This document shows positions 35,534-44,175 of a stretch of DNA of 61,301 nt, one piece after another (the first letter of the stretch is position 1; every line of letters begins with the position of its first letter). The stretch comes from Flavobacteriales bacterium (GTDB lineage Bacteria; Bacteroidota; Bacteroidia; Flavobacteriales; Flavobacteriaceae): contig WTIO01000018.1 of assembly GCA_011526365.1 (NCBI GenBank), forward strand, positions 1 to 61,301, given 5' to 3'. Position numbers and translations under genes: made by a program. The notes below the pieces were generated by a model that had not been told where the DNA came from, did not search any database, and worked only from the letters and a program-made list of their open reading frames with translations.

Positions 35534-36001
35534 TTAAGCGTTACAGGTTCCAAAAAGCTCAATGAGTTTCTGCTTTCTGAATTCAAAAATTTCTTTCAGC
35601 TTGGGTTTTACAAGAATGGGATGTACCAGTTGTCCGAGCACTCCAAAGGGAAGTTTATAATCCACAATGTCTTCCATGCGAACCCCGCCGGGAATACTTT
35701 CGATAAAGTGTTTGTGATGCCATAGGGCATAAGGACCAAAGCGTTGTTCATCTACGAAATACTCGCCTTCTTTTACATGTGTTATTTCTGTTACCCATTT
35801 TGTGGGAATTCCGGCTACAGGCGTAACAATGTACTGAATAATTTGGCCGGGAAACATTTTGTGATCGGCACCACTTAAAATGTTAAACCCCATATAATCT
35901 GGAGTGATGGTTTTAAGATTTTTTGGGTCCGAAAGAAAATCCCATGCCTGGTCTTTAGAAATGGGCAAATCCTGAATGGTATGTAGGCGGTATAATTTCA
36001 T
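35534..36001 (-). CDS. SRPBCC family protein of the photolyase operon
   Basis: A 155-residue protein of the START/Bet v1 type: LSDPKNLKTITPDYMGF at the first helix and LPFGVLGQLVHP toward the C-terminus are shared with SRPBCC proteins often annotated near photolyase genes. The fold has a hydrophobic cavity; the ligand is unknown. It is the first gene of the nine-gene leftward operon. The ATG is 7 bases after a TAATTTTG box. It ends one base before the SDR start. Confidence 0.82.
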   Translation of the reverse strand: MKLYRLHTIQDLPISKDQAWDFLSDPKNLKTITPDYMGFNILSGADHKMFPGQIIQYIVTPVAGIPTKWVTEITHVKEGEYFVDEQRFGPYALWHHKHFIESIPGGVRMEDIVDYKLPFGVLGQLVHPILVKPKLKEIFEFRKQKLIELFGTCNA

Positions 36002-36008
36002 AGCAGTC

Positions 36009-36016
36009 CAAAATTA
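36009..36016 (-). promoter_or_regulatory. Putative -7 box (TAATTTTG) of the photolyase operon
   Basis: A perfect TAnnTTTG match on the minus strand, 7 bases before the SRPBCC ATG, so the message would be nearly leaderless. There is no TTG at the -33 spacing; instead the palindromes at 36020-36052 occupy that zone, so activation or an alternative sigma factor could be needed. Confidence 0.4.
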
Positions 36017-36019
36017 CGA

Positions 36020-36036
36020 ATATTGTTTAACAATAT
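36020..36036. promoter_or_regulatory. 17-bp palindrome, candidate operator
   Basis: Perfect 8-1-8 inverted repeat (ATATTGTT-T-AACAATAT) directly upstream of the photolyase operon -7 box. The half-site TTGTT/AACAA recurs in the next palindrome and in ATAAACAAT at 36058-36066. This is a likely dimer binding site for a regulator such as a MerR-type light sensor, but no regulator gene of that kind is in the window. Confidence 0.5.
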
Positions 36037-36037
36037 G

Positions 36038-36052
36038 GTTTAATTATTAAAC
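36038..36052. promoter_or_regulatory. 15-bp palindrome, candidate operator
   Basis: Perfect 7-1-7 inverted repeat (GTTTAAT-T-ATTAAAC), one base from the previous palindrome, in the 87-base gap between the Dph6-like gene and the photolyase operon. Its spacing suggests tandem dimers on one face of the DNA. Confidence 0.5.
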
Positions 36053-36088
36053 AAATTATAAACAATGTTTCAGAAAGTACTGCTACAG

Positions 36089-36793
36089 TTAAACTGGTTT
36101 TAGATCACAATACCAAAAGCCATAGGGGAGGTTTTCTTTTGTTGGGAGTGTTTCTTGTGTTGTTCTGTAGTCGCGAAAAACGGTTTTTCCTATTGCAAAG
36201 GGGATGGGCTTATTAAAGATGGGGCCATCATAGCAAAAGGTATGAAATTCACCATTTTCGCCACAGGGGTCAACATTAGGGGGGAGTGCCCTTAAAAATT
36301 CGTCATCTACATTTCGCCCTACAAACTCACTGCCTAGCACATCGGCTTTAACACAAATGGTTATGGCTTTAAACCCTAAGGATATTAGCTCTTGAGCCAA
36401 TGCTTTTGTATCTTTCTTCCACAGCGGGAAATGGGTTATGTAGCCTAGTTTTGAAAAGAATTTTTCACGATACTCTTTTAAATCTTCAAGAAAAATATCA
36501 CCAAAGCCACATTGGGTAAAGCCTTTGGTCTGTTGCTCTTTTAAACACTTCTTCATGGCCTTATTGTAGCTCGCCATAGTGGTGTGTTGGGGTAAATTGA
36601 CGGTGATTAATGGGGTGTTAAGCGCTTGTGCTTGTTGCGTTAAAAGGGTGTGGCGCAGTCCATGCATGGATACCCGTTGGTACGCGCTATTTATTGTAGT
36701 AAATAGCGCGTGTACCTCCTGCTGTTGTTTGAGGTAATAATATGCTAGGGTGGCATCTTTGCCACTACTCCAGCTAAAAAGTGTTTTTTTCAT
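36089..36793 (-). CDS. Dph6-like ATP pyrophosphatase (diphthine-ammonia ligase family)
   Basis: A 234-residue N-type ATP pyrophosphatase with the PP-loop SWSSGKDATLAYYYL at residues 7-21 and the family signature DPCGENGEFHTFCYDGP near residue 190. In archaea and eukaryotes this family amidates diphthine, but bacteria have no diphthamide, so the bacterial substrate is unknown. It shows several Cys residues but no CxxC zinc motif. It is 21 bases downstream of tesB and 87 bases before the photolyase operon. Confidence 0.8.
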   Translation of the reverse strand: MKKTLFSWSSGKDATLAYYYLKQQQEVHALFTTINSAYQRVSMHGLRHTLLTQQAQALNTPLITVNLPQHTTMASYNKAMKKCLKEQQTKGFTQCGFGDIFLEDLKEYREKFFSKLGYITHFPLWKKDTKALAQELISLGFKAITICVKADVLGSEFVGRNVDDEFLRALPPNVDPCGENGEFHTFCYDGPIFNKPIPFAIGKTVFRDYRTTQETLPTKENLPYGFWYCDLKPV

Positions 36794-36814
36794 GGGGCAT
36801 AAGTGGTTGGAGGG

Positions 36815-37675
36815 TCAGTAGGTTCTAATAAGCCCTTCCTGGGCTACGGAGGCTATAAGTTGTCCATTGCGGTTAAATATTTTTCCATCGGCAAAGCCAC
36901 GGGCATTGGATGCACTGGGGCTTTTTATGGCGTATAGGGCCCAATCAAAAAGGTTGATATCTCTATGGAACCACATGGCATGGTCTAGACTTGCCATAAA
37001 CATCCGTTCCTGTTTAAACTCTCCTTGGTGAGGACGCAGGGCAGTTACTAAGAGGTTATAATCCGAGGCAAATGCGAGAATTTGTTGTTGTTGGGGTAGG
37101 GTAATGGGATCTTGGTGGTCTTGAATACGAAACCACACATGGCGGTTGGGTGGGCTAGGACTTGTTGCCGTGGGGTCTATGGCCTCTACCGAGCGAAATT
37201 CAAGCACTTCGGGGCGAACAGCAGTTAGCATGGTGTATAGTAGAGGGTGTTCGGACTTAAGGAATTCCAATTGCTTTTGGTCGGGGAGCAGCACCTCTGG
37301 GGGCAAAACATTGGGCATGGCAATTTGGTGGGTAAGGCCTTGTTCGCGTTTTTGAAAAGAGGCGGCCATTACAAAGATCGCCTTGTCATCCTGTAGGGCA
37401 GTTATACGTCTTGTAGTAAAGCTTTTTCCATCCCTTAGGGTTTCCACTTGATAGAATATAGGAATATCCAGGCGTCCCTGAAGAATAAAATAGCCATGCA
37501 GCGAATGTGCAATACGATCTTCGGGAACCGTTTGATAGGCTGCGTTAAGGGCCTGACCCAACACTTGTCCACCAAACACCCGTTGCCAGGGGGTGTTGTA
37601 ATGTGTTCCTTCAAAACGATTGGTGTCAATTTGTTTTAGGTTTAATAAGTCGAGAAGTGCTTTAAGTGTTTGCAT
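36815..37675 (-). CDS. tesB: Acyl-CoA thioesterase II
   Basis: Hydrolyses acyl-CoA to free acid and CoA. The 286-residue protein has two tandem hot-dog domains. Family marks include RVFGGQVLGQALNAAYQTV (first domain), HSLHGYFILQGRLDIP and ASLDHAMWFHRD (second domain), the last carrying the Asp of the TesB catalytic triad. The start overlaps the symporter end by 14 bases. The chain-length preference is not visible. Confidence 0.9.
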   Translation of the reverse strand: MQTLKALLDLLNLKQIDTNRFEGTHYNTPWQRVFGGQVLGQALNAAYQTVPEDRIAHSLHGYFILQGRLDIPIFYQVETLRDGKSFTTRRITALQDDKAIFVMAASFQKREQGLTHQIAMPNVLPPEVLLPDQKQLEFLKSEHPLLYTMLTAVRPEVLEFRSVEAIDPTATSPSPPNRHVWFRIQDHQDPITLPQQQQILAFASDYNLLVTALRPHQGEFKQERMFMASLDHAMWFHRDINLFDWALYAIKSPSASNARGFADGKIFNRNGQLIASVAQEGLIRTY

Positions 37676-39332
37676 GCGATGTTGAGGTGTTTTGGATTAT
37701 AAATGCGAATACCATGGTGAGCACCGCCCCAATAACATTCAGCCAAAGATAAGAAACCCAGTCTCCAAAATAAATTCCTAGCACAATAGCTTCAGACAGT
37801 AGGGCCGCAATAAACACCGCCTTGCCATGCACTTTTTTCATAAAAAAGGCTACGAGGAAAATACCGAGTATGGTGCCGTAAAATAAGGAGCCGATGATGT
37901 TGACCAATTGGATTAAATTTTCAAAAAAATTTCCGATGCTAGCAAAGAGAATGGCGATAAGCCCCCAGACGAGTGTGAAAATTTTGGCCATGCGAACTTC
38001 TTGCTGTTCTGAAGTTGTTTTCCAATGCACTTTGTACAGATCGATAAGAGTGGTAGCCGATAAGGCGTTTAATTCGGAGGCGGTAGAACTCATGGCAGCA
38101 GAAAAAATCATGGCCATCAGTAAACCAATTAATCCGTGGGGCAAATAAGCGAGAATAAAACTGATAAACACATAATCCTTATCGTTGACTTCTGCTTCGG
38201 GTGCACAAGTGCTAATGAGGATTTTTGCTTTGTTTCGTAATTCTTCATCACTGGCTGCAAGGGCAGTATACTGCTTTTGCAGGGCTGGATTTTCAAAGAA
38301 ATCTGCTTGGTAGAGCAAGGTCTTTTTGTCTTGCTGAAGGCTGTTGTAGGTGGAAGTAAGACTTTCGTACTCTTGGGCGTAGGAGGAATTTTCTACTGCA
38401 GTAACATTGGCTGGATTAAAGTGCAAAGGAGGGGTATCAAACTGATAGAACACAAAAACCAGCACACCCACCAAGAGAATAAAAAACTGTAGGGGTACCT
38501 TTAAAAAGCCATTCATAATTAAGCCCATTTGACTTTGTTTCAGTGAACGCCCCGAGAGGTAGCGTTGCACTTGACTCTGATCGGTGCCAAAATAGGACAA
38601 AGCCAAAAACAAACCTCCGGTGAGGCCACTCCAAAAGGTGTACCTATTGTTTAAATTAATATCGAAGTTGAGCACATTTAGCTTGTCATTTAAGGAGGCC
38701 AATTGCAGTGCATTTTCAAATGAAAATTCCTTTGGTAGGGCACGAACAGTAAATACAAAAGCAGCTACCAAGCCTAAAAAAATAATGAGCATTTGCAGTT
38801 TCTGGGTAACGTTCACGGCCTGAGTTCCGCCAATCATGGTATAAATGATTACCAATCCACCAATTCCCACCACAAGGAGTTTAAGATCCCATCCCAAAAT
38901 GATATTTAAAATAATTGCTGGGGCATAAATGGTAATTCCTGCGGCTAGTCCCCGTTGAATTAAAAACAGGAGGGCTGTAAGCGTTCGTGTTTTTAAATCG
39001 AAGCGTTTTTCCAAATACTCATAGGCGGTGTACACATTGAGTTTATGGTATACGGGCAGAAAAAACAAACAAATGATAATCATCGCCAGGGGTAAGCCAA
39101 AATAAAACTGTACAAAGCCCATGCCTTCGTGAAAGGCTTGCCCAGGGGTAGATAAAAAGGTAATAGCACTGGCTTGTGTGGCCATTACCGAAAGCCCCAC
39201 CGTCCACCATGCTGCGGAAGCTCCGCCTTTGATATAGCCTTTAATGGAGCATTGCTGTTTGTTTTTCCAGCTGCCATACAACACAATAAACAATAGCGTA
39301 CCGCCAAGAATATACCAATCGAGAGTGCTCAT
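37662..39332 (-). CDS. Sodium:solute symporter (SSS family)
   Basis: A 556-residue transporter with about 13 hydrophobic helices and the LeuT-like family pattern: GGASAAWWTVGLSVMATQASAITFLSTPG in the first part and TIYTMIGGTQAVNVTQKLQM in the middle. A hydrophilic loop of about 85 residues (about 315-400), with many charged residues, is unusual but seen in flavobacterial members. It starts with a 4-base overlap with the 29-codon membrane peptide gene and ends overlapping tesB. The PIG-L deacetylase upstream suggests an amino sugar or related substrate; this is inference. Confidence 0.86.
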   Translation of the reverse strand: MSTLDWYILGGTLLFIVLYGSWKNKQQCSIKGYIKGGASAAWWTVGLSVMATQASAITFLSTPGQAFHEGMGFVQFYFGLPLAMIIICLFFLPVYHKLNVYTAYEYLEKRFDLKTRTLTALLFLIQRGLAAGITIYAPAIILNIILGWDLKLLVVGIGGLVIIYTMIGGTQAVNVTQKLQMLIIFLGLVAAFVFTVRALPKEFSFENALQLASLNDKLNVLNFDINLNNRYTFWSGLTGGLFLALSYFGTDQSQVQRYLSGRSLKQSQMGLIMNGFLKVPLQFFILLVGVLVFVFYQFDTPPLHFNPANVTAVENSSYAQEYESLTSTYNSLQQDKKTLLYQADFFENPALQKQYTALAASDEELRNKAKILISTCAPEAEVNDKDYVFISFILAYLPHGLIGLLMAMIFSAAMSSTASELNALSATTLIDLYKVHWKTTSEQQEVRMAKIFTLVWGLIAILFASIGNFFENLIQLVNIIGSLFYGTILGIFLVAFFMKKVHGKAVFIAALLSEAIVLGIYFGDWVSYLWLNVIGAVLTMVFAFIIQNTSTSHANT

Positions 39333-39418
39333 AGTTTAAAGTAGGTCATAAAGAAATAAAAGCACAGCCAATAGCCAATGTTTGCGAGTAGCAGTAGGAT
39401 GTAGGTACTTTTATTCAT
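39329..39418 (-). CDS. 29-residue single-helix membrane peptide
   Basis: A micro-gene read directly between the PIG-L and symporter genes. The product has a short polar N-terminus (MNKSTY), about 20 hydrophobic residues and a charged end (YFKL). It overlaps the PIG-L stop by 8 bases and the symporter start by 4 bases (ATGA). Such tight packing of an in-frame ATG and stop between two genes argues for translation. Similar tiny proteins precede SSS symporter genes in other flavobacteria, as I recall. A symporter subunit is inference. Confidence 0.72.
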   Translation of the reverse strand: MNKSTYILLLLANIGYWLCFYFFMTYFKL

Positions 39419-41882
39419 AGGAAATTAAATTAGCAAACAAACGGTAGGCGCCTGGAACCCCTGCGGGAAATTGCCGAAAGAAACTTAGGCCCGTAAAAAT
39501 AAAACTCCCTTTCCCATAGCGACTCACCAATAAGCTCCCCTTTAGGGGGGCTTCTCCAGGGTCATTCATTGCCAACAATGGGGTGTAGTTGTCATCCCAG
39601 CTGGAGGCAAAGTACAGGCCGCGTTCTTGTACCCAACCTTCAAAGTCTTTGGCGTTTATAGCGTTAGGGGTAGTAAACAAAGTATGTTTGGCCTCTAAGA
39701 TTTTAACAGTGGCGGTTTCATCGGTAACCCGTTGCCGTGAAAGTTGTAAGGGGTAGGGCCCAATGGGATCTACTTTTAATCTTCTACTGGTATTGTATTG
39801 CACAATTACATTTCCGCCTTGGCGAACGTATTCCAGTAGCAATTGGTGTTTTTGCTGCCACGCTTCAGCCACGTTAAAACTCCGTATTCCTAGGATTATT
39901 GTGGGGTATTGTTCCATCCATGCGGCACTCAATGCTTCCACAGCAATTTCGTCTACCTGAATTCCCAAAGCCGTAAGCCCTTCGGGGATTTTGTCTCCTG
40001 CACCTTGAATGTACCCTATTTTCTTATGCTTTACAGAAAATGAAAAAGGAACCACCTTAGCAACACTAGGTTGAAGAAGAAATTGCTTTTCAATATGGGG
40101 ATAATTAATAAGTTGTAGCCCTCGGGTGTAGGTTTTTCCCGCAGCAGTAAACTTGGGTGTTATAGTGCCCGTGGTTTTTGTTCCTGTGGGAAAAACCTCA
40201 AAACGATAACTACCTTCTGCAAAATTTCCGTCCAGTGTTATGTTCTGTGTTGCTGGTTTAGCTGTCCATCCTTGGGGTAGTTCTAAACGAAGTTGACCAC
40301 TTTTTTTTGTGGTGGTGTGGTTGGAAACCTGAACTACTACGGACGTACTCTCCCGATTTGGCATCATATAAATTGGGGTAGAAAAACGCACGCTGACCTG
40401 AGGGAGCAATTGAAAGTTTTGAATCACTTCTCCTTCCACTGGGTCGGTAGTTCTGTAGGTTAGTGGGAGGGGCAGCGATATACTTGTACCGCGGTAGTTT
40501 AATTGTAGGGTTCCTTCCAATCGGGGCGTTTCGGGGCGTCCGATCCATTTGTCGCGAGGACTCACATACTGCCCTTGACTCCCCAAATTCCTTAGCCAAT
40601 ATGGAGTGGTGAGGGTGTTGGGCAGTTGCAGGCGAACGGAGGTGTTTTGTGGATTATTGTTGGCGCTAGAGGTGTTTATTGGAATTTTGGTACTGTTAAA
40701 TATTAGGGCTTCTATTTTCAACGGTACTTGAGTGGGATTTACTACTTGCAATTGTGCTCCAATTGCACTGTTGGGGGTTGCAAACTCTGTGGGAGCTGTT
40801 AGTGCAAGATGCCATCCTCCACAAGCTTGTAGTAGTGCGAGGACTTCTTTTGTTTTAATGGCCTTCCAATGGACATCGTTTAGTTGCTGTATGGCGCTGT
40901 AAATTTCTAGTAGTAGCGGAAGGGATTTTTCAGGGGCCTTAAAGTCAAAACTCGATAGGGCTTGCGCCACTTTTTGTCCGATGTATTGTCCTCCCTCCAC
41001 ACGGTTCCAAGAGGTGTCAATACCCTCAAAAGGGTCTTTATTTAGGGAAGCCCCTTTGATTAATTCTAAATATTCAATACTATTTCCAAAAGAAGGGCTA
41101 CTTCCAAAGCCCTGAGATTTGTGTTGGCTTCTACTTTTTGCAGCAAAGGACGCGTTGGACGTCCCTAGAATAGTGTTGTATGCCCCCACATCTATGCTGG
41201 CAAAATTGGTTTTATCTATTGTATCAAAACGTTCTCTGCTTCCGTAGGCCCACCAGGAGGTGTTGTAAAATAGGCGTTTGGGTTGCCAAGCCCTTCCGTT
41301 TTGTTCATTTTCGGGAAATTGTTTTGTGTTGTTACTGCCGTCAAAAGCAGCAAAACTCAAAAGCGCAGAGGTAGTGTGGTGGCCGTGGGTACGGCCTGGT
41401 GTTCGGTGATCAAATCTATTGACAATAATATCAGGGCGAAAATTGCGAATGCGTGCTACCACCTGTTGTAGTAGCGCATCCCGGTTCCAAATGCGCAAGG
41501 TCTCCGAAGGGTTTTTAGAGTACCCAAAGTCATTGGCCATGGTGAAAAACTGTTCTCCTCCATCAATTTTTCGTGCTTCAAGCAGTTCTTGTGTACGAAT
41601 AAGACCCAGGCCTTCACGTAATTCGGTACCAATTAAATTTTGTCCACCGTCGCCTCGCGTTAAGGAAAGATATGCGGTTCGGGCATGGCGGGTATTAGCA
41701 AAATGACTTATCATTCGGGTGTTTTCATCATCGGGATGCGCCCCAACATAGAGTACCGTACCCAAAAAATTTAGGCGTTGTAATTGGTGGTAAATAGCGG
41801 CACTATTTTGACTAAAGCCCGAAAAACTAATCCCTAGCAATAGCCCTAGGAATACGCTGCGTTTTGTCATAGCTGTTGACAT
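39411..41882 (-). CDS. Secreted PIG-L family deacetylase
   Basis: A large exported protein (823 residues from the ATG at 41882). After a signal peptide comes a PIG-L domain with the zinc motif GAHPDDEN and the distal GRTHGHHTTS His pair, as in N-acetylglucosaminyl deacetylases. The middle is beta-rich, and the C-terminal part (about 620-823) resembles a ThuA/glutamine amidotransferase-like domain (LGIRSFNVAEAW). A longer frame begins with TTG at 41903, and ATG at 41870 is also possible. An amidosugar substrate is likely, and the adjacent symporter may import the product. Confidence 0.83.
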   Translation of the reverse strand: MSTAMTKRSVFLGLLLGISFSGFSQNSAAIYHQLQRLNFLGTVLYVGAHPDDENTRMISHFANTRHARTAYLSLTRGDGGQNLIGTELREGLGLIRTQELLEARKIDGGEQFFTMANDFGYSKNPSETLRIWNRDALLQQVVARIRNFRPDIIVNRFDHRTPGRTHGHHTTSALLSFAAFDGSNNTKQFPENEQNGRAWQPKRLFYNTSWWAYGSRERFDTIDKTNFASIDVGAYNTILGTSNASFAAKSRSQHKSQGFGSSPSFGNSIEYLELIKGASLNKDPFEGIDTSWNRVEGGQYIGQKVAQALSSFDFKAPEKSLPLLLEIYSAIQQLNDVHWKAIKTKEVLALLQACGGWHLALTAPTEFATPNSAIGAQLQVVNPTQVPLKIEALIFNSTKIPINTSSANNNPQNTSVRLQLPNTLTTPYWLRNLGSQGQYVSPRDKWIGRPETPRLEGTLQLNYRGTSISLPLPLTYRTTDPVEGEVIQNFQLLPQVSVRFSTPIYMMPNRESTSVVVQVSNHTTTKKSGQLRLELPQGWTAKPATQNITLDGNFAEGSYRFEVFPTGTKTTGTITPKFTAAGKTYTRGLQLINYPHIEKQFLLQPSVAKVVPFSFSVKHKKIGYIQGAGDKIPEGLTALGIQVDEIAVEALSAAWMEQYPTIILGIRSFNVAEAWQQKHQLLLEYVRQGGNVIVQYNTSRRLKVDPIGPYPLQLSRQRVTDETATVKILEAKHTLFTTPNAINAKDFEGWVQERGLYFASSWDDNYTPLLAMNDPGEAPLKGSLLVSRYGKGSFIFTGLSFFRQFPAGVPGAYRLFANLISYE

Positions 41883-41943
41883 TTTGTTTAACAGTTCTTT
41901 CAAAGATTGTATAATTTTTAGGAACAGGCGGTAGAATTTACGC

Positions 41944-42528
41944 CTAATTTCCTACAATTTCTTGTAATTTTTCAACAACCAAACTCACGGGCAAGCCCAC
42001 CACATTGGTGTAGCTGCCTTCAATTTTTTCAATCCCCACGGTACCAATCCAGTCCTGAATGCCATAGGCCCCTGCCTTATCTAGTGGTGGATCTGTTTGT
42101 AGGTAATGGGCAATTCTTTCTTCACTCAGCGGTTTAAAATGTACCTTGGTAGTGGCATGAAATAGGGTGGTCCCTGAGCTTAAAAGGAAACCAAAAGCCG
42201 TAATAACTTCATGCACGCCTCCTGAAAGTTTCCGAAGCATAGCCGCTGCTTCCTTCAGGTCTTTGGGTTTCCCTAAAGATGCTCCTTGGTGCCAAACCAC
42301 AGTATCTGCTGCAAGTATAATTTGATGGGGTTGAATATCCTTTTCAAAGGGCTGTAGCTTTTGTGCTACGATATGTTCTGCTATGGCAGCTCCCGCTAAA
42401 CTTTTGGGGAAGTCTTCTGCTACAGGTCGAACATCAATGCTAAAAGGAATTTTAAGGGCTTCTAAAAAGGCCTTCCGGCGGGGGGAGCCACTGGCCAGCA
42501 CCAGTTGATAGGGTGAAAGGGATAACAT
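41944..42528 (-). CDS. maf: Maf family nucleotide pyrophosphatase
   Basis: Hydrolyses dTTP/UTP or modified nucleoside triphosphates. The 194-residue protein has the signature LASGSPRRKAFLEAL at the N-terminus, and further on ADTVVWHQG and KAGAYGIQDW. The ATG at 42528 gives the usual length and begins one base after the KdsC-like stop; the ATG at 42552 lies within that gene. Which Maf subfamily (dTTP/UTP or m7GTP) cannot be fixed. Confidence 0.9.
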   Translation of the reverse strand: MLSLSPYQLVLASGSPRRKAFLEALKIPFSIDVRPVAEDFPKSLAGAAIAEHIVAQKLQPFEKDIQPHQIILAADTVVWHQGASLGKPKDLKEAAAMLRKLSGGVHEVITAFGFLLSSGTTLFHATTKVHFKPLSEERIAHYLQTDPPLDKAGAYGIQDWIGTVGIEKIEGSYTNVVGLPVSLVVEKLQEIVGN

Positions 42529-42529
42529 G

Positions 42530-43057
42530 CTAATCGTTTTTGGCGCCAACATTATGATCCCATTGCCCTTGAAGTCGCAACACTTGTTCTACAATATCAC
42601 GAACACAACCTTTTCCTCCATCGCGATGAGAAATATAATTTGCTGCCGCTTTTATTTCTGGAACAGCGTCTTGAGGACAAGCTGCCACAGCAACCTGCTC
42701 CATGATGGGAAGATCGGGAAGGTCGTCTCCCATGTAAAGAATTTCGCTGGGGCTAAGATTGTAAAGGTCCAGCAATTCTTCATAGGCGTCCATTTTGTGG
42801 TGCGCACCCAAATAAATATCATACACCCCCAAGGCCTTTAGGCGATTTCGTACGCCTTCGTTGGTACCGCCCGATATTATGGCAATTTTATAGCCTTTTT
42901 GCAATGCACATTTTAACGCATAGCCGTCTTTTGTATTCATGCTTCTCAGCATTTCCCCTTCGGCAGTAATCAAAATATCTCCGGTGGTGAGTACCCCATC
43001 CACATCAAAAATAAAAGTGCTAATCTGGTGCAATAATTCCTTATAATTCTTTTCCAT
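42530..43057 (-). CDS. KdsC-like HAD phosphatase
   Basis: A 175-residue type C0 HAD phosphatase: FIFDVDGVLTTGDI carries the Asp nucleophile pair, IISGG is motif II, and ILYMGDDLPDLPIM is motif IV. KdsC removes phosphate from 3-deoxy-D-manno-octulosonate 8-phosphate in the Kdo pathway of lipopolysaccharide. Other sugar phosphates are possible. It overlaps the DUF2520 gene by 17 bases and lies next to maf, a common order in Bacteroidetes. Confidence 0.87.
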   Translation of the reverse strand: MEKNYKELLHQISTFIFDVDGVLTTGDILITAEGEMLRSMNTKDGYALKCALQKGYKIAIISGGTNEGVRNRLKALGVYDIYLGAHHKMDAYEELLDLYNLSPSEILYMGDDLPDLPIMEQVAVAACPQDAVPEIKAAANYISHRDGGKGCVRDIVEQVLRLQGQWDHNVGAKND

Positions 43058-43796
43058 AGTACTCTTGAATTGCTTTGGTCAGCAAGGTATAAATTTCTTT
43101 ATTGGTGGCTTCCTCAAGGAGCTCCAAATGGGCTGCTAGTGTTTTTTTATCCTGGCGCCGTGCAGGGCCTGTTTGCAAGGCTATCGGTTGTTGGGTGTGA
43201 AGCTGCTGTACACTGCGCATCAGTAAGGGGAGCAACAGTTTAAAATCTACTTGTTGGTGTTGGCATAGTACTGCGGCACGTGCAAAAAGATGATTGGCAA
43301 AGTTGTTGGTGAATACCGCGGCCAAATGCAAGGTTTTGCGCTGCTCAGAATTTATTTCTTGCTGTGGCATCCCCAGAAGTGCAGCAAACTGCTTTAGGGT
43401 GTCGAGTGCTACAGCATTATTTCCTTCTACACATAGAGGTACTTCGTTGACGCTAGGAAATTCTGATTTAGAAATGGTTTGTAATGGATAGCATACACCG
43501 TGCGACGGATGCTGTTCTAATGCAGTCATGGGAACGGTACCTGAGGTGTGTGCCACCAATCCAGAAAATGTAATTTTTTGGGCTAGGGTGGCGAGGGCAT
43601 CATCCTTTATGCACAACAGCAATAAATCGGTTTGTTTCAGTGCAGTTAACTGAGAAATCTTTTCTGTTTTTACTGTAGGCAGGAAATTATTGGTACGCCC
43701 ATACCATTGCACTAATTTAATTTGGGGGTGGGTACTGCACAACTGTGCAAAAAAACTCCCTACGTTTCCATTTCCCAATACAGTAACACCTAACAT
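43041..43796 (-). CDS. Rossmann-like/DUF2520 family protein
   Basis: A 251-residue protein with an N-terminal dinucleotide-binding motif VTVLGNGNVGSFFA and a C-terminal helical DUF2520 domain (about 130-250) with HLAAVFTNNFANHLF. It resembles pyrroline-5-carboxylate or 6-phosphogluconate-type reductases, but no substrate is known for the family. It is the first gene of the DUF2520-kdsC-maf run. Confidence 0.86.
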   Translation of the reverse strand: MLGVTVLGNGNVGSFFAQLCSTHPQIKLVQWYGRTNNFLPTVKTEKISQLTALKQTDLLLLCIKDDALATLAQKITFSGLVAHTSGTVPMTALEQHPSHGVCYPLQTISKSEFPSVNEVPLCVEGNNAVALDTLKQFAALLGMPQQEINSEQRKTLHLAAVFTNNFANHLFARAAVLCQHQQVDFKLLLPLLMRSVQQLHTQQPIALQTGPARRQDKKTLAAHLELLEEATNKEIYTLLTKAIQEYYGKEL

Positions 43797-43858
43797 GCTG
43801 CTAAATTAACCATTCTTTAGCGCATTTTTTGTACTTTTAATTCACCAAATCTTTACCT

Positions 43859-44156
43859 ATGTCAATCTACAATAAACTTCAAGAATTTTATTTGTCGCGT
43901 TTTTATTTGATGATTCCCATGTCCATCATTTTTCTTACCTGCGTGGGATCTGTGCCATATATTTTATCACTAAAGATGGGATGTCCCCCTTTAATTTTAC
44001 AATGATGTGCCTCTGTGTTTTGGCTGCTGGCACCTACCTTTCGGTACTCTTGGCGCAAATGCAGAAAAGCCTCATTTTCAGGGTGTTGTTTTTTGCTTGT
44101 GTATTGAAGTGCTGCTCATACTACTTTATACCCTATTTATTGGCGTAAATGTGTAG
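43859..44156 (+). pseudogene. Small membrane protein gene broken by two frameshifts
   Basis: Three consecutive frames encode one membrane protein of about 98 residues. Frame 1 starts at ATG 43859 (MSIYNKLQEFYLSRFYLMIP) and runs to about 43950. A second frame continues as ITKDGMSPFNFTMMCLCVLA to about 44090, and a third gives EVLLILLYTLFIGVNV and TAG at 44154-44156. Each switch is by one base in the same direction, the second near a T6 run (44089-44094). The likely product had three helices. I do not know the family name. Real decay or two base-deletion errors are both possible. Confidence 0.65.
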
Positions 44157-44175
44157 TCAATTCACTTGCATCAAG

